DNA from: Vescimonas fastidiosa
Lineage (GTDB): Bacteria; Bacillota; Clostridia; Oscillospirales; Oscillospiraceae
Direction of reading: 5' to 3'
Assembly: GCF_018326305.1 (NCBI RefSeq)
Contig: NZ_AP023415.1
Coordinates: 1,426,001 to 1,490,000, forward strand
DNA length: 64,000 nt
Both the position numbers and the translations under genes were made by a program. Shown piece after piece: positions 38,846-45,604 of this stretch; the stretch's first letter is position 1; each line of letters starts with the position of its first letter. Below the pieces are notes generated by a model. It did not search any database. It was not told the origin of the DNA and worked only from the letters and a program-made list of their open reading frames with translations.

Positions 38846-39283
38846 TTATCCTTCTGCTTTTTCCACAGTGAAGCCATACACGGCGCCGTCCCGGGCGTCG
38901 GTCATATCTGCGCCGGTGGAGGCATATTGTCCGTCAATATAGAACGCCCAGTATGTGCCGTCCGTATCATAGTCCGCAGTGATGCCGATGACCTCCTTGA
39001 TATACAGGCCGTATTCGCTCTTCTCGCCGCTGATGATGTTCAGGGCCTGCAGGGCTGCGCCCACGGTCTTTTCATCGGTTTTCACGGTGAAGTCCGTTTT
39101 GGTGCCCTGGCCATCCGTCACCTCTACGGTAAAGGCCGTTGCGCCCTTACCCAGGGTCTCGCCGTCCTTCACGCCCACGGTGTTCTTTCCCGCGGCAATG
39201 GGCATGGGCTTTGCGCAGGCGCACAGGGCCAGCGCCATAACCAAGGCCAGCAAAAAGGCTATTGTTTTTCTCGTTTTTTTCAA
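38846..39283 (-). CDS. DUF4430 lipoprotein
   Basis: 145 residues from a TTG start at 39283, chosen because AAGGAGG sits 8 nt upstream. Signal peptide MKKTRKTIAFLLALVMALAL followed by the lipobox LCAC, with lipidation likely on the second Cys. The DUF4430 domain follows (about 60-140; DEKTVGAALQAL, YGLYIKEV, GTYWAFYIDGQYA), a fold related to the transcobalamin C-terminal domain. Extracellular and membrane-anchored; possible small-ligand or adhesion role, unproven. Divergent from the TPP-riboswitch thiT unit. Confidence 0.85.
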   Translation of the reverse strand: MKKTRKTIAFLLALVMALALCACAKPMPIAAGKNTVGVKDGETLGKGATAFTVEVTDGQGTKTDFTVKTDEKTVGAALQALNIISGEKSEYGLYIKEVIGITADYDTDGTYWAFYIDGQYASTGADMTDARDGAVYGFTVEKAEG

Positions 39284-39330
39284 AAATTTCACCTCCTTTT
39301 TCTCCTTCAGTATAACATACCGGCCTCCAC

Positions 39331-39359
39331 TTGACAACTGGAAAAAACCGTGTTATAGT
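39331..39359 (+). promoter_or_regulatory. thiT promoter
   Basis: TTGACA (39331-39336), 17-nt spacer, TATAGT (39354-39359), leading straight into the TPP riboswitch. Confidence 0.85.
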
Positions 39360-39369
39360 GTTGCCACAA

Positions 39370-39465
39370 TCCAAGGGGTGCTGGCAGGAGCCGGCTGAGA
39401 TGGGCGTATTACCGCCCGGTCCCTCGAACCTGATCCGGGTAATGCCGGCGTAGGAATGCGCGCAT
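39370..39465 (+). promoter_or_regulatory. TPP riboswitch (THI element)
   Basis: Conserved elements in order: GGGGTGC, GGCTGAGATGGGC, ACCGCCC, then CCTGATCCGGGTAATGCCGG and CGTAGGAATG. These match the THI-box core (pyrimidine and pyrophosphate sensor helices). It controls thiT together with the terminator 28 nt further on. Confidence 0.95.
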
Positions 39466-39492
39466 ACTGTTTATTCGTTCCGCATTGCGACG

Positions 39493-39523
39493 CCTGCATG
39501 GCTCGCCATGCGGGAATTTTTTT
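39493..39523 (+). terminator. Riboswitch-controlled terminator before thiT
   Basis: Stem CCTGCATGGC / GCCATGCGGG with a 2-nt loop region and TTTTTTT, placed between the TPP aptamer and the thiT ribosome binding site. Transcription should stop here when thiamine pyrophosphate is bound. Confidence 0.85.
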
Positions 39524-39538
39524 ATTGGAGGATGCAAC

Positions 39539-40099
39539 ATGAAAAACACAAAAACCAAAATGCTTTGCGAAGCCGCCATTTTCATCGCCATGGCGGAAAT
39601 TCTGAGCCTTATCAAGCTCTATGAGTTTCCCAACGGTGGCTCCGTGACCCTGGAGATGCTGCCCATCGTCCTCTTCGCCGCCCGCTACGGCTGCGGCTGG
39701 GGCGCCGGCGCCGGTTTGGTATATGGTGCCATCACCTACCTCATCGGCAACAAGTTCTCCATCGATTGGACCACCATCATCTGCGACTACTTCCTGGCCT
39801 TCGTAGCCCTGGGCTTCGGCGCGGGCCTGCTGTCCCGCCGGAAGTGGAGCGTGTATTACGGCACCCTCATCGGCGGTGTGCTGCGCTTTTTGGTCCACTA
39901 TCTTATCGGCGTTTTCGTCTGGGGCGTCTATATGCCTGACGAGTTCTTCGGCATGACCATGACCAGCCCCTGGTTCTACTCCCTGCTCTATAACGGCAGC
40001 TATATGCTCCCCAGCATCATCCTGTGCGTGGTGGTATTCGCCCTGCTGTATAAGCCGCTGAAGAAATACTTCACCTCCGCCGATCTTCTGGCTGCCTGA
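39539..40099 (+). CDS. thiT: Thiamine transporter S-component (ECF)
   Basis: 186-residue membrane protein with six helices and the ThiT hallmarks FPNGGSVTLEMLPI and FAARYGCGWGAGAGLVYG. It binds thiamine and uses a shared ECF module (EcfA, EcfA', EcfT) encoded elsewhere. ATG 39539 follows TTGGAGGA. The TPP riboswitch upstream confirms thiamine as the cargo. Confidence 0.95.
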   Translation: MKNTKTKMLCEAAIFIAMAEILSLIKLYEFPNGGSVTLEMLPIVLFAARYGCGWGAGAGLVYGAITYLIGNKFSIDWTTIICDYFLAFVALGFGAGLLSRRKWSVYYGTLIGGVLRFLVHYLIGVFVWGVYMPDEFFGMTMTSPWFYSLLYNGSYMLPSIILCVVVFALLYKPLKKYFTSADLLAA

Positions 40100-40149
40100 C
40101 CCCCTCCCATAGGTCCGGCAGAAAAAAGCGCCCCGAAGAAAAAAAGCTG

Positions 40150-40177
40150 TTGACAAACAGCGTAAAACCTGTATAAT
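40150..40177 (+). promoter_or_regulatory. tRNA-Gln promoter
   Basis: TTGACA (40150-40155), 16-nt spacer, TATAAT (40172-40177). Confidence 0.85.
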
Positions 40178-40198
40178 AGTTTTTGTTCTTCGGGACAT

Positions 40199-40272
40199 AG
40201 CGGGATTGTGTAAAGGTAGCACAGCGGACTCTGACTCCGTATGTGAGGGTTCGAATCCTTCTCCCGCTGCCA
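40199..40272 (+). tRNA. tRNA-Gln (CTG)
   Basis: 74 nt with encoded CCA. Acceptor AGCGGGA / TCCCGCT, anticodon loop CTCTGAC (CTG), T-loop GGTTCGAATCC. Confidence 0.95.
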
Positions 40273-40276
40273 CGCT

Positions 40277-40315
40277 AAGTGGGTGCAACGGAAAACCGTT
40301 GCACCCACTTTTTTT
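40277..40315 (+). terminator. tRNA-Gln terminator
   Basis: Perfect 15-bp stem AAGTGGGTGCAACGG / CCGTTGCACCCACTT, AAAA loop, then T-run. Confidence 0.92.
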
Positions 40316-40367
40316 AGGCTGTCGAAGAACCCTCCGGGTTTTTCCGAGAGGCTTTTTTGACACGCTG
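40316..40367. repeat. Internally deleted four-hairpin element
   Basis: Stem 1 (TGTCGAAGAACCC / GGGTTTTTCCGA) is joined directly to the right end (GAGGCTTTTTTGACACGCTG), losing stems 2-4. It again sits between two terminators. Confidence 0.75.
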
Positions 40368-40400
40368 AAAAATCCGGTGCTTTTTGAGCACCGGATTTTT
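40368..40400 (-). terminator. Terminator of the desulfoferrodoxin gene
   Basis: Stem AAAAATCCGGTGC / GCACCGGATTTTT with 7-nt loop; usable on both strands, 11 nt after the minus-strand stop. Confidence 0.85.
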
Positions 40401-40410
40401 GAAAGATAAA

Positions 40411-40785
40411 TCACGCTTTCCACAGACTGTGGAGGTTGCAGTAGGCGTAGACCGCTTCGACCTCGTCGCCCTCGCAGAGAGCGAAGCAGACCTCGGGCTT
40501 CTCGCCAGGGTGCAGCTCCTTACGCTGGTTGCCCTGCTTGGTGTGGAGAGAGACCCACTCGATGTAGTGCTCCGGCAGCATGGGATGCTCCACGGAGCCG
40601 ACCTTGACATGGACGATGCCGTTTCCCACTGTCCAGACAGGGACATGCTTCTCCACGGCCGCGTCGGTCGTGCCGGGGATGATCTCGCTCATCGGCTCAC
40701 CGCAGCAGATGACGGGAACGCCCGTGTCCTTGACCTTGGCAATGATGTTGCCGCAATGCTTGCAAATGTAAAACTTCTGCTCCAT
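40411..40785 (-). CDS. dfx: Desulfoferrodoxin (superoxide reductase)
   Basis: Reduces superoxide to peroxide without making O2, protecting an anaerobe. 124 residues: desulforedoxin-type FeS4 site C8, C11, C27, C28, then the superoxide reductase centre with H47, H67, H73, C116 and H119. Located 21 nt after rubrerythrin in one operon; electrons likely come via rubredoxin-like carriers not present here. Confidence 0.95.
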   Translation of the reverse strand: MEQKFYICKHCGNIIAKVKDTGVPVICCGEPMSEIIPGTTDAAVEKHVPVWTVGNGIVHVKVGSVEHPMLPEHYIEWVSLHTKQGNQRKELHPGEKPEVCFALCEGDEVEAVYAYCNLHSLWKA

Positions 40786-40806
40786 GATGATTCTCCTTTT
40801 CTTTCT

Positions 40807-41349
40807 TTAATAGTTTTCTGCGTGAATTTCAAAATAGCTCTGGGGATGGTTGCAGGCGGGGCAAACCTCCGGGGCTTTCTCACCCACGACGATGTGACCG
40901 CAGTTGCGGCACTCCCACACCTTGACCTCGCTCTTGGCAAAGACCTCCGCCATCTCCACATTGTGCAGCAGGGCACGGTAGCGCTCCTCATGGTGCTTTT
41001 CGATGGCGGCGACCAGACGGAAACGCTGTGCAAGCTCGTGAAAGCCCTCCTCGTCAGCAGTCTTGGCAAAGCCGTCGTACATATCCGTCCACTCGTAATT
41101 CTCGCCCTCAGCGGCGGCGAGAAGATTCTCGGCGGTGTCGCCGATGCCGTTCAGTTCTTTGAACCACAGCTTGGCGTGTTCTTTCTCGTTGTCAGCGGTT
41201 TTAAGGAACAGCGCCGCGATCTGCTCGTAGCCTTCCTTCTTGGCCTTGGATGCAAAATAGGTGTACTTGTTGCGTGCCTCGGACTCACCGGCAAAGGCAG
41301 CCATCAGATTTTTTTCGGTTTGAGTACCTGCATATTTCGTTTCTTTCAT
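40807..41349 (-). CDS. rbr: Rubrerythrin
   Basis: Removes hydrogen peroxide. 180 residues: a four-helix di-iron ferritin-like domain ([46 protein letters not shown]) followed by a rubredoxin-like FeS4 domain (CRNCGH...[13 protein letters not shown]). It and dfx form the output of the oxygen-stress cluster; a palindromic operator overlaps its promoter. Confidence 0.96.
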   Translation of the reverse strand: MKETKYAGTQTEKNLMAAFAGESEARNKYTYFASKAKKEGYEQIAALFLKTADNEKEHAKLWFKELNGIGDTAENLLAAAEGENYEWTDMYDGFAKTADEEGFHELAQRFRLVAAIEKHHEERYRALLHNVEMAEVFAKSEVKVWECRNCGHIVVGEKAPEVCPACNHPQSYFEIHAENY

Positions 41350-41381
41350 GGTCGATGCTCCTTTCAGCTTCTTCTGCTCAT

Positions 41382-41410
41382 ATTATAACACGGATTCGTG
41401 TTATAAACAA
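41382..41410 (-). promoter_or_regulatory. rbr promoter with overlapping palindromic operator
   Basis: Minus strand: -35 TTGTTT (41410-41405), 17-nt spacer, -10 TATAAT (41387-41382). A perfect inverted repeat, TTATAACACG-N4-CGTGTTATAA (41383-41406), fills the space between the two boxes. It lies only 10 nt from the end of the crp-like gene, whose product is the obvious candidate ligand. Confidence 0.8.
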
Positions 41411-41415
41411 TACTT

Positions 41416-42072
41416 TCATTTTAAGTGATTCAATCCGTCTGTATCCCGCAGCGTGATTGCACCGCGCTTCAGCTCCACAAGCCCGTCCTCCGAGAAGCCT
41501 TTGAGCATTCGTGCCACCGCCTCCCGCGCCGAGCTGATGTGCTGGGCGATCTGCTCATGGGTCATGCGTATCGTGTCGGAGCCGGTACGCTCCGCTTCGG
41601 CCAGGAGAAAATCTGCCAGCCGCCGATCCAAACCCTTGAACATGATCTGCTGCATCGCCCACATCACATCAGAAAACCGTTTCGTTGCCAACTCATAGAG
41701 GAAGCAGCGGACATGAAGATTTTGCTCCTTGAGCGCCGCAATGATATTTGCGGGGATAATCAGAACGTCCGTATCCATTCCCGCGGTCATTTGCGTATCA
41801 AAGGTGATCTGACTGATCACACAAGAGGCAGAAAGCACGCATAATTCGCCCGGATACAGGCGGAACAGCGTTACCTCCCGCCCCTCCTCGGAGAGAAGAT
41901 AGGTGCGGATCTCGCCGGAAAGGACGAACAGCATTCCGAGACATTCATTGTCGCTGCTGTGAACGAATGCACCCTTTTCATAATGACGGACAAAGGCACT
42001 TCGGCGCAGCGTTTCTTGCTCCTGTTCGGTCAATGATGACCAGAACGGAAGTTGTGTCAGTGTGCGTTCCAT
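41416..42072 (-). CDS. Crp/Fnr-family transcriptional regulator
   Basis: 218 residues from the ATG at 42072 (MERTLTQLPFWSSLTEQEQ): cyclic-nucleotide-like sensor domain (about 20-120) and a C-terminal HTH (MTHEQIAQHISSAREAVARMLKGF). I see no Fnr-type four-Cys FeS set; the Cys residues are few (for example CLGMLF and ELCVLSASC). The start lies 1 nt after the stop of the DUF134-NifX gene, so it is translationally coupled. It likely controls rbr-dfx. Confidence 0.85.
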   Translation of the reverse strand: MERTLTQLPFWSSLTEQEQETLRRSAFVRHYEKGAFVHSSDNECLGMLFVLSGEIRTYLLSEEGREVTLFRLYPGELCVLSASCVISQITFDTQMTAGMDTDVLIIPANIIAALKEQNLHVRCFLYELATKRFSDVMWAMQQIMFKGLDRRLADFLLAEAERTGSDTIRMTHEQIAQHISSAREAVARMLKGFSEDGLVELKRGAITLRDTDGLNHLK

Positions 42073-42073
42073 A

Positions 42074-42859
42074 TCAATGGCAGCTATGATTGCCGCAACC
42101 GTGGTCACCGCAGGTGTGCCCATCCTCGCCGTGCTCATGGTCATGGTGGTCACAGTGAACATTGGGATCGTAGCCCAGATTTCCGCTGAGCAATGCGCTC
42201 ACCGCTGCGTCAGCGTCCCCGCTGACACCGCCGTAGAGCTTGATGCCCGCTTCGGCGAGTGCTGCCTGCGCACCGCCGCCGATGCCTCCGCAAATCAAAG
42301 TGTCCACGCCGTGCTGCATCAGGAAGCCTGCCAGTGCGCCGTGACCGCTGCCATTGGTGTCAACGACTTCCGCATGAGTGATTTTACCGTCCCCAGCTTC
42401 ATAAAGCTTGAACTGTTCGGTATGGCCGAAATGCTGAAAGATTTGACCGTTTTCATAGGTAACTGCAATTTTCATAATGGAATCTCCTTTGCAATTTTTG
42501 CCTGATTTTTCTGTGGTGCCTCTCTGCATCCGGCAGCAGCGGCCGCAGTGGGCTGCCTCCTGTCCTCCGCAGATACGGTAGTTTCCCCCGGTGATGTGCA
42601 GCGGTTTCCCGTGGACAAGGCACGCCGCGATCTTGCGCCGTGCGCTTTCGTAAATCTCCTGCACGGTAGAGCGGGAAATATCCATCTGCGCGGCACACCG
42701 TTCGTGGGTTTGCTGCTCCAAGTCAACCAGCCGGATGACCTCGTACTCGTCCAGCGTCAGCCGGATCGGCTCACTATCCCCACATCCGTCGGGGCAGAAT
42801 GTCTCGACTTGTGGTGCGCCACAAATCCGACGGCATCGTGGCGGTCTTGGCATGAACAC
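42074..42859 (-). CDS. DUF134 HTH fused to NifX/NifB-like iron-molybdenum cofactor-binding domain
   Basis: 261 residues. Residues about 1-105 are a DUF134 sigma-4-like HTH (MPRPPRCRRICG, LTLDEYEVIRLVDLEQQTHE). After a Cys-rich linker (CGGQEAAHCGRCC), a dinitrogenase-cofactor-binding domain begins at about 129 (MKIAVTYENGQIFQHFGH, LICGGIGGGAQAALAEAGI). The last 30 residues form a His/Cys-rich metal-binding tail. The domains may be an Fe or metal sensor fused to its output. Upstream of, and coupled to, the Crp-like regulator. Confidence 0.82.
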   Translation of the reverse strand: MFMPRPPRCRRICGAPQVETFCPDGCGDSEPIRLTLDEYEVIRLVDLEQQTHERCAAQMDISRSTVQEIYESARRKIAACLVHGKPLHITGGNYRICGGQEAAHCGRCCRMQRGTTEKSGKNCKGDSIMKIAVTYENGQIFQHFGHTEQFKLYEAGDGKITHAEVVDTNGSGHGALAGFLMQHGVDTLICGGIGGGAQAALAEAGIKLYGGVSGDADAAVSALLSGNLGYDPNVHCDHHDHEHGEDGHTCGDHGCGNHSCH

Positions 42860-42872
42860 GCCCCCTTTGTTT

Positions 42873-42914
42873 TCGGTATATACCGATTATAACGCTTTAG
42901 ACAGGAAAAAGCAA
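42873..42914 (-). promoter_or_regulatory. Promoter and palindromic operator of the DUF134-NifX/crp unit
   Basis: Minus strand: TTGCTT (42914-42909), 17-nt spacer, TATAAT (42891-42886). A perfect 14-bp palindrome, TCGGTATATACCGA (42873-42886), abuts the -10 on its downstream side, positioned for repression. The rest of the gap, 42915-43262, contains no gene I can support. Confidence 0.75.
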
Positions 42915-43262
42915 TATTCTTTTCAAAAGTCGCTGCAATTTCCGTCCACATGTGGAGCTGGTTGATATTCGGAGCCGAATGCTACATGTGCGCTATGGGG
43001 ATTTTCCCGTTTGTAAGCAGCGTTTGAAGTGCCGGCTGTGTTTTCCTGCTCAGCCGTCAAAACGGCGCAGAACGCAAACAAAGGCTGATTTTCACCTTTT
43101 TTCTGCCTCTGTTTAGCAGCCACTCTGTAAGGCATCGTTTGCCGTTGTTGGGTTATCCGTTATCGGGAAAATCTACGCGCCATTTAAGCAATTACAAAAA
43201 GAAGAATTACTGGATCTATAAATTATCCATCTATTTTCTTGACTTGATACGAAGGGCCTCTC

Positions 43263-43640
43263 TTATGCATAGATTACTTGGTGATAGACAATTTCGGATA
43301 CACGGTCTCGGCAGGAGTTCATCCGCCTGACCCACTCCATTTGGTCGCTGGCTTTCAGTTTTTCCGTAATGCCCTCTGCATCTGCCATTTGCTTTACCAG
43401 CCGAAGAAAAAGCGCCTCTGCCTGCCGGTCAATGTCCGCAAGATAGGCGTTCAATTCACCGCTGGTCAGCAGGTTGGCATAGCGCACACGGCGATGCTCC
43501 TTGAGATAGCGGAGATGCCTCTGCCCCCATACCCCGATTGGCTGATCTTCCTCCGGCTCATCCTCCCCGGCAATCAGATAATAGTCTCCAACCAGCTCAT
43601 ATTTCAGCCCCGTGCGTTCATCTGTGATAAATCTCTCCAT
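43263..43640 (-). CDS. tnpV: TnpV-like transposon-encoded protein
   Basis: 125 residues resembling TnpV of Tn4451-type mobilisable elements: LVGDYYL, PIGVWGQRHLRYLKEHRR, an alpha-helical centre, and the conserved ASDQMEWVRRMNSCRDRVSEIV near the C-terminus (split here by composition, not by gaps). AGGAGG lies before the ATG. Other transposon genes (recombinase, mobilisation) are absent, so it is an orphan remnant. Function unknown. Confidence 0.75.
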   Translation of the reverse strand: MERFITDERTGLKYELVGDYYLIAGEDEPEEDQPIGVWGQRHLRYLKEHRRVRYANLLTSGELNAYLADIDRQAEALFLRLVKQMADAEGITEKLKASDQMEWVRRMNSCRDRVSEIVYHQVIYA

Positions 43641-43710
43641 TCGTATAACCTCCTGTTCCTTTCTGCAACCATTGTAGCAGGAGAATTAGCAGAAATCGAA
43701 TGTGCAGATA

Positions 43711-43754
43711 GCAAAAAAGCACCGCCTTGGAATCACTTCCAAGACGGCGCTTTT
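43711..43754 (-). terminator. tmRNA terminator
   Basis: Minus-strand hairpin AAAAGCGCCGTCTTGGAA / TTCCAAGGCGGTGCTTTT followed by TTTTTT, about 75 nt downstream of the tmRNA 3' end. Confidence 0.85.
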
Positions 43755-43827
43755 CTGTTGCGGATCAGAGCGAACGCTTCACGGCGAAACCGCCGCTGAA
43801 GAAATAGGTGTTCGTCCGAACCTTGTT

Positions 43828-44174
43828 TGGTGGAGGCGAGGGGAGTCGAACCCCTGTCCGAAAGCGCTTTAACAGGACCTTCTCCGGGCGCAGTTATGTT
43901 TCAACATTCCCTCCTCGCGCAGGCACACAACAGACTGCGCAATTCAGTAGAGTCATGATGCGTGGGCGGGGCAACTCTTACCCGCCGCACGGACGCCACA
44001 TAAACGACGCCTTCCCCGGCCTGTGGCCTCTCCGGTTCAGACGGTCACAGCTTAAGCTGCGACGGCAACAGTATTAGTGTTGTCAGTTCATTTTTAATTG
44101 CCCGTTTTAAGGTGGCCAGGCGCCACCGCCCGCTTATCCTGCCTCCACACCCCCGTCGAAACCGGTACGCCCCC
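43828..44174 (-). ncRNA. ssrA: Transfer-messenger RNA (tmRNA)
   Basis: 347 nt on the minus strand. The 5' end GGGGGCG pairs with CGCCTCC before the encoded CCA, and the T-loop GGTTCGACTCC is present at the 3' side. GGTTTCGACGGGG follows the 5' acceptor strand. A short open frame in the middle ends DNTNTVAVAA then TAA, a typical degradation tag with Ala-Ala end; the resume codon is probably the ACT just before it. smpB and ppiB lie immediately upstream on the same strand. Confidence 0.93.
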
Positions 44175-44184
44175 GTATATTTGC

Positions 44185-44270
44185 TCTCGAAAAGCCAAAG
44201 GTTTTCCGAGAATGGGGTTGGGGTCTGCCGCCTGCCGGCGACAAACTCTGCGAGGCTTTTTGTCTTACAA
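44185..44270. repeat. Degenerate four-hairpin element fragment
   Basis: Stem-1-like CTCGAAAAGCC / GGTTTTCCGAG, a stem-4-like GCCGCCTGCCGGCGAC, then AAACTCTGCGAGGCTTTTTGTC as at the right end of the full copies. A separate hairpin, CCTGCGTGCCGG / CCGGCACGCAGG, at 44285-44315 follows ppiB. Confidence 0.65.
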
Positions 44271-44329
44271 AGCTATATTTTCTCCTGCGTGCCGGAAAAT
44301 CTACCGGCACGCAGGCAGAATACGGTTTT

Positions 44330-44872
44330 TTACCGCCCGTAGGGATCCGGCAGCTTCTCCGGCTCCGGGTAGTCCACGCCCTTGGTGTCCACGGTGACAG
44401 AGGCCATCACCTGGGGCTTCTTGGGCTTATTGGTCATCATGTTCCGGGGGGCCGAGGCGATGGCGTCCACCACCTCCATGCCCTCAATGACCATGCCGAA
44501 GGCGGCATACTCCCCGTCCAGATGGGGGCTGTCCTTGTGCATGATGAAGAACTGGCTCCCGGCGGAGTCCGGGGCCTGGGCCCGGGCCATACTCAAAACG
44601 CCCCGGCTGTGGCGCAGGTCGTTGTTAAAGCCGTTGGCCTTGAACTCCCCCTTGATGCAGTAGCCGGGCCCGCCCATGCCGGTGCCGTCGGGGCACCCGC
44701 CTTGGATCATGAACCCGTAAATGCAGCGGTGGAAAATGAGTCCGTCATAAAACCCCTTTTTAATCAGGGAGATGAAGTTATACACGCTCTGGGGCGCCAC
44801 CTGGGGGTACAGCTCCGCCACAATCTTGCCGCCGTCCTCCATGGTAATGGTCACAATAGGATTGTTTTCCAT
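44330..44872 (-). CDS. Peptidyl-prolyl cis-trans isomerase, cyclophilin type
   Basis: 180 residues, cytoplasmic (no signal peptide). Cyclophilin motifs FHRCIYGFMIQGGCPDGTGMGG and RGVLSMARAQAPDSAGSQFF are conserved, including the active-site Arg (FHR) and GSQFF. It lies 12 nt after smpB and before ssrA on the same strand. Confidence 0.93.
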   Translation of the reverse strand: MENNPIVTITMEDGGKIVAELYPQVAPQSVYNFISLIKKGFYDGLIFHRCIYGFMIQGGCPDGTGMGGPGYCIKGEFKANGFNNDLRHSRGVLSMARAQAPDSAGSQFFIMHKDSPHLDGEYAAFGMVIEGMEVVDAIASAPRNMMTNKPKKPQVMASVTVDTKGVDYPEPEKLPDPYGR

Positions 44873-44884
44873 ATTTTGTCTCCT

Positions 44885-45349
44885 TTATCTGTTTTTCTCG
44901 CGCATGGCCCGTTCCATCTCGCGCTTGGCGTCCCGCTTAGCCACACTCTCGCGTTTGTCGTAGGTCTTTTTACCCTTGCACAGCCCCAGCTCAATTTTCA
45001 CCCGGCTGTCCTTAAAATAAACCGACAGGGGTATCAGCGCGTAGCCCTGCTGCTTTTGCAGGTCATGGAGCTTGCGGATCTCCCGCTTGTGCAGCAGCAG
45101 CCGCTTGGGTCGGTCCGGGTCCTTGTTGAAGATGTTGCCCTTGTCATAGGGGGAAATATGCACCCCGTAGGCGAATACCTCCCCATCCTTGGCCTGGCAG
45201 TAGGAGTCCTTCAGATTCAGCGTCCCGGCCCGGATGCTCTTGACCTCCGTACCGAACAGCTCCACCCCGGCCTCGTATCGATCCTCCACGAAATAGTCAT
45301 GGAACGCCTTGCGATTTTGGGCCGCGATCTTAATGCCTTTTTTCTCCAT
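44885..45349 (-). CDS. smpB: SsrA-binding protein SmpB
   Basis: Binds tmRNA for ribosome rescue. 154 residues from ATG 45349 (GGAGG upstream): KIAAQNRKAFHDYFVED, FGTEVKSIRAGTLNLKDSYC, KRLLLHKREI, then the basic tail KGKKTYDKRE..AKREMERAMREKNR that mimics a codon-anticodon helix. It is linked to ssrA through ppiB, about 0.7 kb away. Confidence 0.96.
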   Translation of the reverse strand: MEKKGIKIAAQNRKAFHDYFVEDRYEAGVELFGTEVKSIRAGTLNLKDSYCQAKDGEVFAYGVHISPYDKGNIFNKDPDRPKRLLLHKREIRKLHDLQKQQGYALIPLSVYFKDSRVKIELGLCKGKKTYDKRESVAKRDAKREMERAMREKNR

Positions 45350-45376
45350 GGAGGACCTCCTTTCTCCGGATGTAGT

Positions 45377-45405
45377 AGTATACCACATTTTTTCCCCCAA
45401 TGCAA
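45377..45405 (-). promoter_or_regulatory. smpB promoter
   Basis: Minus strand: TTGCAT (45405-45400), 17-nt spacer, TATACT (45382-45377). No separate promoter of similar quality is seen in front of ssrA, so smpB-ppiB-ssrA may be one transcript. Confidence 0.75.
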
Positions 45406-45437
45406 GAGCGCAAGGGGTCGTCTTTCGCCGGAAATGG

Positions 45438-45466
45438 TTGACACCCCCTGCAAACCGTGGTAAAAT
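45438..45466 (+). promoter_or_regulatory. Promoter of the shikimate operon
   Basis: TTGACA (45438-45443), 17-nt spacer, TAAAAT (45461-45466). The start codon of aroF is about 135 nt downstream, leaving a structured leader. Confidence 0.85.
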
Positions 45467-45477
45467 CTCCATATTAA

Positions 45478-45587
45478 ATAGGAATATTCGGCCACGGCCT
45501 GCCCTATCGTCTGTGCGCCATGTGGCGCAGGCATTTAGGCCATCGGACGCTATCGCACAGGTTCCGCCTGTGTTTTTTTATTGCATA
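45478..45587 (+). promoter_or_regulatory. Attenuator-like leader of the shikimate operon
   Basis: Three competing pairings are visible. Segment 1 CTGTGCGCC (45511-45519) pairs locally with GGCGCA (45524-45529). Its CTGTGCG (45511-45517) can instead pair with CGCACAG (45554-45560). That segment otherwise forms the terminator CACAGG / CCTGTG (45556-45572) followed by seven T. No T-box core (AGGGTGGNACCGCG) and no clear aromatic-rich leader peptide is present, so the sensor is unknown. Confidence 0.65.
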
Positions 45588-45604
45588 CTCGGAGGAAGAA
45601 AACC

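Noticed and set aside
43808..44077. 89-codon ORF
   Set aside because: It lies on the strand opposite tmRNA and has no start signal.
45478..45587. T-box riboswitch before aroF
   Set aside because: No AGGGTGGNACCGCG antiterminator core and no specifier loop in only about 130 nt.
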